DNA from: Posidonia oceanica
Taxonomy: Eukaryota; Streptophyta; Magnoliopsida; Alismatales; Posidoniaceae
DNA length: 64,000 nucleotides
Direction of reading: 5' to 3'
Assembly (NCBI GenBank): GCA_037176725.1
Contig: JAZBRS010000037.1
Location: 11,798,001-11,862,000 of the forward strand
Positions 22,201-33,271 of this stretch are shown here, one piece after another. Under the pieces are notes generated by a model. It had not been told where the DNA came from and made no database searches. It saw nothing but the letters and a program-made list of their open reading frames with translations. The first letter of the stretch is position 1. Each line of letters starts with the position of its first letter. Both the position numbers and the translations under genes were made by a program.

Positions 22201-24417
22201 TGGAGTTGGGTTCTGTTGTGGTTTTTGGGTGAATGGAAGGTGGATTCAGAGTGGATTTGATTGCTGGCTGGGTGGCTGTAGTGGTGGTAGTCTGGGTGGA
22301 TTTGGGGAGGAAATTGGAGGGATTCTCCTGAGTGTTAGGTGCTCTAAGACAGATGAAAAAGAAGAGGAAGAAGAATGCTGAATTGCAGTCGGAAGAGGAG
22401 GGGATTCTCGGTCTCTCTCGCTCTGGGTTGCACAAGGAAGAAGAAGGAGACTCTGGGCAGTGAAGGGGGGTCCATTTTCTAGTGAGTAACTGCTGGTTTC
22501 TATCCGCCTTCGTCTGCAGAGGTCTGGCTGCCATTAATGGCCCGGAGAGGCGATGGCAGGAGCTTGCAGGCGCACGGGAGGAGGGCGGCGCACGCCGGTC
22601 CGGCCCGAGCAAAGGTCGTGCGGTGCGCAAGGACGGTCAGACCTGAGACGATGCACTGTCGATCCTGGGATGGTGCTGGCAGAGAAAAAAGAAGAAGCCG
22701 AAAACCAGAGGGAGGAGAAGGAGAGGAAGAAGGAGGGAAGGGGAAGGTTTGGTTCGTGGGCCGGGCTACGCGCGGAAAAGAAAAGAAAAGAAAGAAAGAA
22801 AAGAAGGGAGGAGGGGAGACGGGCCGAACTGGGTCCAAGAAAGAAGAAAGAAAAGAAAGAAAGAAAAATAGAAAGGAAGAAAAAAAGGAGGAAGAGAAAG
22901 GAGAGAAATAAATTAGATAAAAACAAAATAAAATAAAATAAAAATAGGAAAGGTTCTTAAAGTGATTGTGTTTTAAGTTGGGATCTTGATTAAGTTTTTT
23001 AATGATTGTTTTTTATTAATTAATTAGGTTTAGAGAGATTTAGTTTTGATTAGGGTTTTTATGGTTTTCTTTGCTTTTGATTTGTTTAGATTTTAATTAA
23101 ATGTTTGTTAAGTTTTTTAAGTTGTTTTTTTAATTATGCTTTCCTTGTTAAGTACTTGGGGTGTTAGTTAGGATTTTTAAAGTTTGTTTTTAAATTAACT
23201 AGAGTGGGTTTTAGATTTTTGATTTTGGTCCTTTTTGCTTAAGTCTTTTGATTTGTTTTTTATTTTTGTTTGTTGAGTTCTTTTAATTAATTTTTTTTTT
23301 AATTAGGGTTTTCTTGTTAAGTTTTTAGTTAAGTGTTTTTGGATTCTTGATTGTTTGTTTTTATTTTTAATTAAGTCTTTGAATTGTTCTTTTTAGATTT
23401 GTTAAGTTAGGTTTCTCTTTTTCTTAATTATTTGCCTTAGCATTTCTTAATTGTTTTCCTTTCTTTTTAGGAATTGTTTTTGATTGTTTTTTGGTAGGGT
23501 TTTTACTCTTGCTTGTTTTGGTTACATTTTAGTTTTTTCCTTAATTTTACAGCATTTTGTTTTGCATTTTTTAGCTTGCATTCATGATTTTCCATTTTGG
23601 CTAGATTTAGTTAGGTTTAGGTTTTTAATTGTTTGTTTAATGTTTTTTAATTATTTTTCTTAAGGTTTTGGTTTGTTTCCCTTTTGTTTCAGAATTTTGA
23701 AGGTTTTTCAAGGATTTTTAGGGGTTTAGTAAGAGAAAAGAAGAGGAAATTAGAAAGGAGAGGAAAAGGGAGAAATGGAGGAATAAATAGGAAAGAGAGG
23801 AGTTGAAAGAAAATAATTTTTTTGAAAATCAAAGAAAATGGTAAAAATAAGATAAAAATAGGAATAAGATTGAGAACATATATGAGCACAAGGGGGGCCC
23901 ACAGCCAAGCAAAAAAGAGGGAGAAAAGGGAGGGAAAGGAAGGAGGATAATCAGGAGAGAGAGAGGAGAGAGAAAAGAATAATCTAGGAGAGAGAAAAGG
24001 ATAATTTGGGCAAAAGGAGGGTTTAGAGGTTTTGAAAAGGGGTGAATTTTGGTAGGTGTATAGTCTAGGGTCTCTAGTCTTGATCCTAGGGTTTTGGTTT
24101 GGTTTTGAGAAGGTTTTAGAAAGGTTTTGAGGTGTAGAAAAAAGGTAGTTTTACCTAGGTTTTCTAGGGTTTTTGGGAGTGGTTTTGATTTGAAATTTTG
24201 AGGGCTCTTTGGTGGGTTTGCTAAGTTAGGAAGGGTGAGTTTTCCTATGATTTTTGAGTAGTTTTTGGGTTCGCAAAAGGGGTGTAATCTTAGGTTGAGT
24301 TTGGACTTGTTTTGAGGGGAAAGAAGAAAGGAAAGGTGTGGGTTTGGACCTAGGTTTGGGTTCAGAAGCCACCAGAAGATTCCAATCGATTCAGCCTGTC
24401 AAACTGGGGTGTCAACA
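19231..24417 (-). mobile_element. Truncated Tat/Ogre LTR of body B
   Basis: It begins TGTTGACACCCCAGTTTGACAG at 24417 on the minus strand and follows the same region order as the LTR at 12562-6716. It stops at about the point equivalent to 7190 of that LTR, so it lacks roughly the last 475 bases, including the conserved block near the LTR 3' end, and continues straight into integrase. Loss of the LTR end and primer site means body B cannot replicate by itself. Confidence 0.85.
19385..19935 (-). repeat. LTR minisatellite, expanded version
   Basis: About 16 copies of a 27-30-base unit, plus-strand core CACGCAAAACGGTGCAAGAAACAAAG. The length change between 27 and 30 bases keeps multiples of three, so both strands show long frames (up to 241 codons on the minus strand) with monotonous Phe/Cys/Ala or Lys/Thr/Gln content. 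These are not genes. Confidence 0.85.
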
Positions 24418-24422
24418 CAGGC
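24418..24422. other. Predicted target-site duplication of the A+B insertion (one side)
   Basis: CAGGC directly follows the LTR tip TGTTGAC (minus strand) at 24417. Element C coding sequence starts at once with GGC CAA CCC (GQPSGP), the same place in the polyprotein as GQPLEST of element A. The other copy would lie left of the window. Confidence 0.5.
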
Positions 24423-26609
24423 CAACCCTCTGGTCCCACCATTGTAGAACCCGCTACCAGAGCCACTCCCTCCACCTCCAAAAAAGACCAGCCTTCAGCT
24501 GATATTACGACCCAGCTGAAAAAAGTCAAGGCTGACATCTCCATTTGGGACCTAATTCATTCGTCCTGTGAACACCGCGAGGCTTTTCTCCGCGTGTTTC
24601 AGGCCGCTCATGTGTCCCAATCCATTGAGCCTGCTACCTTGGAGAACATGGTGGGTATGATCGCAGAGCCGCAGGTCATCTCTTTTTCGAGTGATGAGCT
24701 GCCTCCAGTGGAGACTATCCACAATCAACCCCTGTTTATCACGGTGCAGTACAAAAGTTTTCGCATTCCCCTCTCGCTGGTTGACAATGGGTCGGGCCTT
24801 AACGTCTGCCGCCTGCGAACAGCACTAAAGCTCAGATTCAAAGCCGAGGACATCATGCCAGCCGTGAAGAGAATGACTTCTTTTGATAACATGCACCAAG
24901 ACTCTTTGGGAGTCATGGTTATTCCCCTTTCTATTGGCCCGGTCGTATTCGAGGTAGAATTCTACATCGTAGACTTGGAGCCCTTTTTTAATCTCCTGCT
25001 TGGGCGCCCTTGGCTGCATAAACATCAAGTGATTCCCTCGACCCTCCACCGCATGATCAAATTCCGCTGGGGCGACGACATTATCGTCGTCATGGCGGAA
25101 AATTTTGATAAGAAGCGGGTCGAGGCAGTCTCTTCTGTTTCTTAGCAGAGTGTCCAATTTGATCCTAAGCCGTCAGATGTCTTGTACCGTGTTAACCGGT
25201 TTGAGCCGGTTAACTTTATCCCTGATCTTGAACGCGTCAGCTCTCTGACCGTTCATTGCAACCCTTCCCGGATGGTCAAGAATATCTGCTGCAGGTGGGG
25301 CTATGCGAAGGGAACGCCACTCAGGCGTCACGGCCAAGGGATCGTCGAACCAATCGCAGTTGAGAAGAGAAGAGATTTTGAAGGTTTGGGCTATGAATGG
25401 CAGCCCCGTGTTGGTGAGCGCCTGCGTTTGAAGAATCGGAAGCTCGTGATCCCTCAGGACCTCACTAACTTTGTCAGTGTAGGTGTTCTTGACCCGAACA
25501 CGAGCCCAGCCGCAGCCCAGCCAGTACCGTGCTAGAGCCCCCCACTGCCGACAGAGGAGTGGGTCTGCGTAGAGGACTACTACTCAGACGATGAGCAGTT
25601 TGGCACAATGGAAGCAGCTTGGACCAGCAGGGAGGTCCAGTCCAACCCTGCAACATCCCGGTCAGTTTGCCTGGCCCTTCCCTATACTGATACAGTGGCA
25701 GTTTCAGCAAGCTCTATGTCAGGGATGACAGTTTCTCCCCCTCCTGCAACTTCATCAATGCCTTTGACAGTTGCGTCGACAGCTCCAGAGTCAGAAGCAC
25801 CCCTTCAGTCACTAGCCAACAGTCGATCTGTGGCCGCAGCTGCACCAGCACAGAAGTTACCATTTCCGGTGGTGCAGTCAGCCGGATCAAGCAACATCGG
25901 GACTCGGCCCGCTTGATCAGTAGCACCACGAGTAAAGTAGGCGGCTCTGTCAGCCATACAGCCGTCAGCTTCAGCAAATCCAACCACGTGGCGGGCCCCC
26001 GCGGCCTCTACAGTGAGACAACCACCGTTACTCACGGATGCCGGCCCTTTGTCCCTCGGCATAGCCGCCCAGCTGTCAGACCTTCAGAAGAGCGCCTCTG
26101 CCTCCCCTCCAGCCACAGCACTAACTCTATCGGCACACCCGCCAGTTGCGCCCCTGGCCGACCTGTTTGCATCCTTGATCGCCACAATACCACGATCGAC
26201 CGCGCCAGAAGGTCAGCCAGCCAGCGGCAGAGCAGATACCTCTACCAGTGGTATGCCTAGCAGCCAGAGCCAGCCCTGTAAGCAAAGGAATTGTCGGGCA
26301 AGAGTATGAAGAGGCCGTTTGCGCCTATTATGTTGACACACCCTCGGATGACGAGGAGGGTGCGACTATAGAAGCCCAGGTGGATGACACGCTTGAAGAC
26401 TTGGAATTGCTGTTCCAAGAACACCTCACGGCGTTGGCAGAAGATGCCGCCGAGCAGCAAGCGTTGAGGAAAGGGAAAGCCGTGGCCGCGGACCCCTCCC
26501 CACCGCAAGACCATCCCTCAATCATGGTCTTGGGATATGAAGCAGAAGCAGCACCCACTAGACTAGACGAGTTGATCACTCCACAACCACAAGGCGGGTC
26601 TAGATAGTT
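24420..26609 (+). pseudogene. Element C: protease, G-patch-like segment and linker
   Basis: The frame enters at 24420 (GQPSGP). The active-site loop is intact, VDNGSGLNV, with the Asp codon at 24783-24785, and LLGRPWLH follows near 25000. In-frame stops: TAG 25143-25145, TAG 25533-25535 (element A has Gln), TGA 25914-25916 and TAG 25938-25940. The G-patch-like part (GYAKGTPLR to GLGYEW) is at about 25300-25400, then WVCVEDYYSDDEQ. A frameshift near 26270-26300 moves the reading into another frame (YVDTPSDDEEG), and a second near 26605 brings it back. The protease fold itself looks unbroken, but the polyprotein cannot be made without readthrough. Confidence 0.85.
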
Positions 26610-28106
26610 TTGCAGCACATGCCCCACACAGGTAGTGCATATGGCGACAGTACACAGATCGATCGCCCTGAAGGCAGTCATCTGTCCCCAACACTCTCCG
26701 CAAGTACATCTGAAAACGCGAAGGAGGGGACAGTAGCAGTTGCAGCACAGGCAGTAACAGAGGAGGCAGACTCAGTAGTCCCAGCAGTCCAGGCAGCCCC
26801 AGTAGTGTCGGAGCAGCCGGATCAGTCAGTAGGGCCAGAGGCCACCCAAGCAGAAGTCACCCACCGAGCCCACAGAAATACTCGGGTGAGCGTGACCGTC
26901 CTGAGGCGTCATCAGGATCAAGAGGCGGAACACATTCACTCCTTCGACATCACAGATCCAGCATTCGAGAAGGAGTTCCTCTCAGAACTCATTGCATATG
27001 AGGAGGAGGAGGATACAGGCACAGATGAGAATGACGAACCATCGCCTGAATTCCAGCCTTATGATGACGACCCAGAGGGGCCTAACCTCCATGTCGAAGA
27101 AGAGACGGAGGCAGTCAACATTGGCACAGCGAAAGATGTTAAGGAGGTCCGCGTTAGTGCCAAACTGACACCCCAGGCTAGAGCAGAATTCATTGCATTC
27201 CTTATGGAATATGTAGACGCCTTTGCCTGGAGCTATGAGGACATGGTCAGCCTCGACATCGAAGTAGTGGTACACACTCTACCACTGAAGCCTGACGCAA
27301 AGCCGATAAAGCAAAAGCTCCAGAAGTGGCGACCACAGTGGCTGCTCAAAATCAAGAAAGAAATCATGAAGCAGCACAACGTCGGCTTTCTTAAAGTCGT
27401 CCTCTACCCGGAATGGCTCGCAAATGTTGTGCCTGTGCCCAAGAAGGAGGGTCGGGTCCACATGTGCATTGATTATAGGGATCTGAACAAAGCCAGTCCT
27501 AAGGACGACTTCCCTTTACCGCACATCGACGTCCTGGTGGACAACACTGCAAGGCACAAAATGCTCTCCTTTATGGACGGCTTCTCCGGCTATAACCAGA
27601 TCAGGATGGCAAAAGAAGACATTGAAAAGACTTCATTTATCACCCCCTAGGGAGTCTTCTGCTATCAAGTTATGCCATTTGGGCTTAAGAACGCTGGAGC
27701 AACATATCAAAGGGTGATGACAGCATTATTCCACGACCTCATGCACCAAGAAGTCGAGGTCTACGTGGACGACATTATTGCCAAGTCAAGAGAGCCTGAG
27801 GATCACCTCATCTACCTCAAGAAGCTCTTTGATCGCCTGAGGAAGTACAAGCTTCGCCTCAACCCCAGCAAATGTGTATTCGGGGTATCATCTGACAAGC
27901 TGCTAGGCTACATTGTCAACCAGAGGGGAATTGAAGTGGACCCGAACAAGGCCAAAGCCATTGTGGACATGTCACCCTCCAAAACTGAAAAGGAAGTCAG
28001 GGGCCTGCTGGGGCGTCTACAATACATCAGTTGGTTCATCGCGCAGCTTACGCCTATCTGCGAGCCGATTTTCAAGCTCCTAAGGAAGAATGCACAGATC
28101 ATCTAG
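26610..28106 (+). pseudogene. Element C: reverse transcriptase with two in-frame TAGs
   Basis: After an Ala/Val/Glu-rich linker and SFDITDPAFEKE comes the RT domain: TLPLKPDAKP, then VPVPKKEGRVHMCIDYRDLN, FMDGFSGYNQI, MPFGLKNAGATYQR and the catalytic YVDDIIAKS at about 27763-27790. LLGYIVNQRGIEVDP follows in the thumb. A TAG at 27648-27650 sits in TP-stop-GVF, where Ty3/gypsy RTs have Trp, and a TAG at 28104-28106 in II-stop-SEEC, also usually Trp. Both are explained by one G-to-A change in CTGG. Apart from these stops the domain is complete and colinear. Confidence 0.9.
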
Positions 28107-28589
28107 AGCGAGGAGTGCCAAGCTGCATTTGACAAGATCAAGCAGCTCCTGATCAAGCCTCCTGTCCTGGTCCCTCCCATGCCAGGGAGACCTCTGATTC
28201 TCTACCTTTCTACCACGCTGCTTTCCATGGGCGATGTCTTGGGCCAACATGATAAACCGGGTAGAAAGGAGTGTGCCTTCTATTACCTGAGCAAGAAGTT
28301 CATTGACTGCGAAGCCAAGTATAGCACTATAGAGAAGACCTGCTTGTCTCTCGTCTGGGCCGCGCAGAAGCTAAGGCACTACATGATGGCGCACCCGGTC
28401 CAGCTCTTATGTCGACATGACCCTATCAAGTTTCTCTTTCAGAAGCCGGTCACGGTAGGTAGATACGCCAAGTGGCAAGTGTTATTGTCTTAGTACGACA
28501 TCACCTTCGTCACGCAGAAGTCAATGAAAGGCCAAGCCGTGGTAGATCATCTGGCCGACCTTCCACTGCCTCAATATCAGCCGCTGTAG
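28107..28589 (+). pseudogene. Element C: original (connection-like) RNase H, degenerate
   Basis: It follows RT in frame: ECQAAFDKIKQLL, then LILYLSTTLLSMG, KECAFYYLSKKF, KYSTIEKTCLSLVWA and RHYMMAHPVQL. The family layout of the Ty3 RNase H is plain, but the first acidic residue expected in the LYLSTT strand is not there. TAGs at 28491-28493 (LLS-stop-YDI, commonly Gln) and 28587-28589 interrupt it. This fits its known demotion in elements with a second RNase H. Confidence 0.75.
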
Positions 28590-28622
28590 ACACAGTTCCC
28601 TAACGAGGACATTCTATTCGCC

Positions 28623-29060
28623 ATGGAGGATTCAAAGCAAAAGGATCCTGAAGACAAACTACAGTGGCATCTGTACTTCGATGGCGCAGTCAATAGAAGG
28701 GGCAGAGGCATCGGCGCTGTTCTAGCAATGCCACAGCGAGAGCTGATCCCATTTGCAAGGAAGATGACATTCCCTTGCACCAATAACGAGGCAGAGTATG
28801 AAGCCTGCCTCCTGGGACTACAAGTCGCACTCGAGCATGATGTGCGCAAGCTGTGTGTACACGGAGATGCGATGCTGGTCATCTTCCAGGTCAACGGCGA
28901 CTGGAAGACCAAGGATCCCAAGTTGGTACCTTACCATGAATGTCTGCTGAAGCTGATAGAAGTTTTTGAAAGCATCCGCTTCACATACATGAACAGAGCC
29001 AAGAACGCCTATGCAGATGCTCTGGCCACCTTGGCATCTTGGCTCACTATACCCGAGTAT
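28623..29060 (+). pseudogene. Element C: second, archaeal-type RNase H (aRNH)
   Basis: Numbering from the Met at 28623, the domain runs from about residue 15 to 145. It has the four acidic residues in order: Asp20 (LYFDGAVN), Glu56 (NNEAEYEA), Asp82 (HGDAMLVI) and Asp132 (NAYADALATLAS). A second RNase H of this kind is a known mark of the Tat lineage, where it removes RNA from the RNA-DNA hybrid. No stop lies inside it, so this domain and the following integrase share one open frame of 495 codons. Confidence 0.85.
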
Positions 29061-30390
29061 CGTGCAGTGGACGTATCAGTCACTCATGTGGAACAGCCCG
29101 CACACTGCATGAGCATCGAGGAAGCGGATCTAGCAGAGGAACTTCCATGGTACCATGACATCAAGGTCTTCCTGGAATCTGGAAGCCTCCCACCTTACGC
29201 CTCAGCAGCAGACAGAAAGACTTTGACGCATTTGGTGTCGAAGTATGTACTGGGAGCAGGACATCTGTATAGAAGATCTTACAATCAGATGCTCCTACGT
29301 TGCATAGGCAAGAAAGAGGCCGACACACTGATACTCCAAGTCCATGCAGGGACCTGCGGCCCTCACATGAACGGTATGTTGCTGGCTAAGAAGATTATGC
29401 TTCAAGGCTACTTCTGGTCAACCATGGAGGCAGACTGCTGCCAATTTGTGCGCATGTGTCATAACTGCCAAATCCATGGAAACTTCATACACGCTCCTCC
29501 ACAGCAATTGCACAGCATGTCTTCTCCATGGCCATTCTCCACCTGGGGGATCGATGTCATCAGCACCATACATCCAGCAGCCTCTAACAGTCATCGCTTT
29601 ATTCTGGTAGCGATTGACTATTTTACTAAATGGGTGAAAGCAGCTTCCTACAGTCACTGCCGCAGCTACACAGTTACAGAGAAGTTCATCAGAAACAACA
29701 TCATAGCCCGGTATGGGGTCCTACACGCGCTCATCTCAGATAATGGCTCAACTTTCATAGCCAAGAGGATTGAAGACTATCTACAGAGCTTCAACATCAA
29801 ACATCACCGATCCTCGCCTTATCGGCCACAGATGAACGACGCAGTAGAGTCTGCCAACAAGAACCTTGTCAAGATATTGAAAAAGATGGTAGAAACTTAC
29901 AAGGACTGGCATGACAAGCTTCCTTACGCACTCTGGGTGTACAGGACATCGGTCCGGACCTCGACAAGAGCAACCCCGTACTTGCTGGTGTACGGTATGG
30001 AAGCAGTACTGCCTGTTGAAGTAGAGATCCCCTACTGCGGATCCTACAAGAAGTTGAACTGGACGAAGCAGAATAGGTCGAGACCGTTGCATCCAGTTGA
30101 ACCTGATTGATGAGCATAGGCTGCAGGCCATGCATCATGCTTAGTGTTATCAGAAGTGCTCGGCCAGAGCATACCAGAAGAAGGTTAAGCTCAGAAGCTT
30201 CAATCCAGGGGATTTGGTCCTTCGAGCCATCCATCTCCCCGACGGTCGAGGCAAATTCAGGCCCAACTGGCGTGGCCCCTTTTTGATCAAGCGGGTCTTC
30301 TCCAACGGTGCAGCAGTCCTTGAGGACATGGACCAGGTCGAGCAGTCTGAACCGGTCAACACATGCTACCTCAAGAAATACTACCAGTAG
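29061..30390 (+). pseudogene. Element C: integrase, frameshifted near the C-terminus
   Basis: The zinc-binding part is HAGTCGPH...CHNC (residues 241-282 in the numbering from 28623). The catalytic triad is Asp311 (WGIDVIS), Asp373 (ISDNGSTF) and Glu409 (DAVESANKN), a D,D(35)E spacing. The frame is broken just after VEVEIP, near 30030; the C-terminal part continues in another frame with a TAG where body B has Trp (EAEWVE), and ends at a natural TAG, 30388-30390, after CYLKKYYQ. The catalytic core seems unharmed, the C-terminal part is not. Confidence 0.88.
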
Positions 30391-32068
30391 CCTGCCGCTG
30401 CTACCTTGCAGAATTCCCTCTCTCCCACTTCTTGCATTTTTTCTTTCCCATGCATTTTAGACATGTTTGTTTATCAGAAAAAACAAAAGAGAGATGTATA
30501 TGTATTATGTGCATTACAAATATAGCCCGATGACGAAAGTCGGAGATGCTTGCCTGCTCTGGAAAGAGTACACTCTACCTCACCCAACACTACTTAGATG
30601 TCTTAGCCAGTGAGGGAGCCACCATCTGGTGAGGGCAGACAAAATGCTAGGGTATGAGAGAGCGTGAGCAAAAAAGCATACATGTCTGAGCCTGGGCACA
30701 CAAAAAAGAGAGAATAGAAGGCGAAGACAGAAGTCGGCCCTAGAGATAGAGGTGTGCAGTACAACCCTATCCCTCCAATTCGCCTTGGAGAGGATCCAAA
30801 GTTCACACCTGGGAATCCAAGCCTTACAAGGCCTAACCCCCTTGTCTCAAAACCAGGCGCCCACTACCTCTAAGTCAGGGATAGCGGAAACTTGCGAGCC
30901 AAAAAAAAAGGGAGGAAAGAAAAAAGACAAATGAAAAAAAAAAGAGAAAAAAAAGAGAAAGAAAATAAAAAGGGGGACAAAAGTCAACCCTAGAAATAAA
31001 GACAAGCAGCATGATCCCGCCCCTTTTACTAACCTTAGAAAGGAATCAAAGTTCAAGCTTGGACAATCTACAAATCCCAGGGGGCCTAGCCACCCTTGTT
31101 TAGCAGCAGCTCCCCAGCCTCAAACCAGGTGCCCATCGCCTTCAAGCTAGGGATAGGGGAGAACCTGCACACCTATGTGGGAGCAAACAAGCAAAAAATG
31201 AAAAAAGTAGGTGTGAGTCCTCGAGAGTTTGGCATGAAGTTTGTCCTCACCTCACCACCACCTTAACACTCGAACTATCACCCGTTCCGGAGTGCCACCA
31301 ACAGTTAGGAGTTTGAGTAGAGTCTGGTGAGTCAGAGACTGCTCTTCTTCCTTTGCAGTAGGCATCAAGCACTCCATATACTGAGGGCAATAGAAATTTA
31401 GTATAGAGCATGCATGCATCTATCTATTGTCAAATCGTCCCTCCTGCCCTTTTTCTCCCACTCTGCAAGGCTCAGCTCGGCACTGGGACTGTACTTCTGC
31501 CCAGGCAAGTTGACCGCCTTTGAGCCTTAGAACAGTTCATCACCGTCAGCGCAGCAGCTCAGAACAAGTGTTAGCAGTCAGAGACAGGGCAGTCCCTTCA
31601 AGGGTAGCAGGACAGCCCTGGCACTTAGAGGTCTTACAGAGGCCATCAGGCCTGCGCAGTCAGGTGTCATCCCTAGTCTCAGTGTGACTTCGCTCTGGGC
31701 AGACGAAGTCCCTTTTGCTTGCTCCCCACTTCAGGTGGACGAGGAGAAGCACACCCCCCTTTGTGACTTCGCTCCAGACGGGCGAAGCCCTTTTCCCTTA
31801 TTTCCTCGCTCCGCATGGACAAGGACAAGAGTGCCTCCTATGCGACTTCGCCGTGTGCAGGCGAAGCCCCCTTTACATAGCCGAACGTGCTTGGATTTTT
31901 TTGATCTAACTGCTAGTTGTAACTTATGAACTGCTTTATCAGCTTATATATCCACATCTGCTCCTCTAACTGCCAGTATTATATGCCTATACATGTCCCG
32001 GATTGATGAACAGCTTTGACCGCAGGTATTTGAAGACTTTGCAATAGTTGCATGCGTCCTCTTCTGCA
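30391..32068 (+). other. Element C region between integrase and extra ORF
   Basis: No ORF of note. Two diverged copies of a segment lie at about 30700-30870 and 30970-31160; each has the words CCCTA or CCCCGCCC followed by an 'AAAGTTCA' and 'CCTAACC/CCTAGCC' ending. Poly-A runs sit at 30900-30980. The segment at 31680-31885 holds inverted repeats listed separately. It corresponds to 18563-17085 of body B. Confidence 0.6.
31680..31885. repeat. Three diverged units with GACTTCGC / GCGAAGTC arms
   Basis: GACTTCGCTCTGGGCAGACGAAGTC, with GACTTCG/CGAAGTC arms, is followed by two similar units (GACTTCGCTCCAGACGGGCGAAGCC and GACTTCGCCGTGTGCAGGCGAAGCC), spaced about 80-90 bases. Each can fold into a hairpin. 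Confidence 0.6.
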
Positions 32069-33271
32069 ATGGGATTCCCAACCATGATGACTCCCACGGA
32101 CTGCTCCAAGACTCTACGAGAGTGGATCCGTGAACTTACTGAGGCTGATCATGAAACGCTAAGCCTGTGGGGCATCCCGCCCAGACTTCTGAAGGCTACT
32201 GATGTTGAAGTAAGCCGACATTTTCTGTGCGCTACCGCAAGGTTCTGGAAGCCAACGCACCATGTCTTTCGCTTCGGTAGGACAGAATTAACGCCAACAC
32301 TGGAGGAAGTACGCCGAATCTACAGCTTCTCTAGGCTTATGGGACTAGCTGTGTTCACAAGGCGTACTGGCTATGTCGCTGTTTTGAAACAACTAACGGG
32401 ACTCTCCGTGGAAAGCTGCGAGAAGAGGCTAGTCTGCATTGACGAGCCTATGCCCATGCTCCGCCTGAACTACTTCGAGGAAGTCGCCAAGAAGCGCGCC
32501 ACACTGGGAGATGAACTATGGCTCCGGGGCTTCGTCACCTACTTCCTAGGCGAGCTGATCTTCACTCACGGCCAGACGATTGTTGCAATTGAAGTTGCTG
32601 AGATTGCACTTGCTATGGTGACCCGGCAAATCGACCTGGTACCTGTCGTCCTAGTAGAGACGTACCGCGAGTTCGACCGCATTTCACACCGTTGCCGCCA
32701 CTTCCACTGCTACGGGGCCTTGGTATAGGTTTGGCTGACCGGACATCTAGAAATAGACATTCTGTGCCTACAGAGGCAAGCATTTGAGACATATTACAGC
32801 AGCGGTCACGCCAAGACTATCAAAGGCGTCCACGAAGAATATGAAAAGTTATCAAAGTTAACAGATGATACGGTGACCTGGCGTATCATCCCATCTGCAG
32901 CAGAGCCATTCACCGTCTTCTTCGGCACGCGCGACATGCGACTAGTTGTGCTGCCGGGATTCACCCAAGGTGTGGAGTATCACCCTATCCGAATTATGCG
33001 GCAGTTTGGTTTCCAGCAGGAGGCCTTCGTTGACAGCACAACGCCGAGGCTTCTCCGGCCCTATCCCCTCAGTACAACTACTACCACAACAAAATTAGCC
33101 GAACTCATGCGCCACGGAGTGCAATGAACGGAAACCGCGGCTGTACAAGGCTCGGGATGCACCCTCGAGTACATAACAGAGGTACAGGGACTCTGGCCCA
33201 TCAATGAAATACCACCTAGCGGGCCCCTATTCCTTGATTCCAAGAAGGCAAAGAAGCCACAGACCAGCTAG
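32069..33271 (+). pseudogene. Element C extra ORF, DUF7745 / plant-mobile-domain-like, two in-frame stops
   Basis: It is homologous to the intact ORF of body B at 17084-15882 and has exactly the same length, 1203 bases from ATG to stop, with no net frameshift. Shared motifs are ARFWKPTHHVFRF, ELTPTLEEV, GDELWLRGFVTYFLGELIF and GVEYHPIRIMRQFGFQQ. TAG at 32726-32728 replaces Gln220 of the B copy; TGA at 33125-33127 replaces residue 353. The C-terminus is basic (KKAKKP). The start follows CTTCTGCA as in B. Function unknown. Confidence 0.82.

Larger units (their letters stand above)
1..24417 (-). mobile_element. Composite Tat/Ogre-type LTR retrotransposon (bodies B and A)
   Basis: Read on the minus strand, the order is truncated LTR, integrase end, extra ORF, repeat-rich 3' UTR, full LTR, leader, gag, protease, start of RT. 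The LTR at 12562-6716 has a 3' UTR with a purine tract on one side and a leader plus gag on the other, so it is at once the 3' LTR of body B and the 5' LTR of body A. This LTR-body-LTR-body layout is what unequal recombination between LTRs is known to give. The element runs off the left edge of the window inside RT, so its last LTR is not seen. The right edge, 24417, abuts element C in the opposite orientation, which suggests a nested insertion. Confidence 0.8.

Noticed and set aside
24420..33271. TAG codons as programmed readthrough or recoding
   Set aside because: They lie at different places in A and C, replace Gln or Trp of the paralogue, and coexist with frameshifts, so mutation is the simpler reading.
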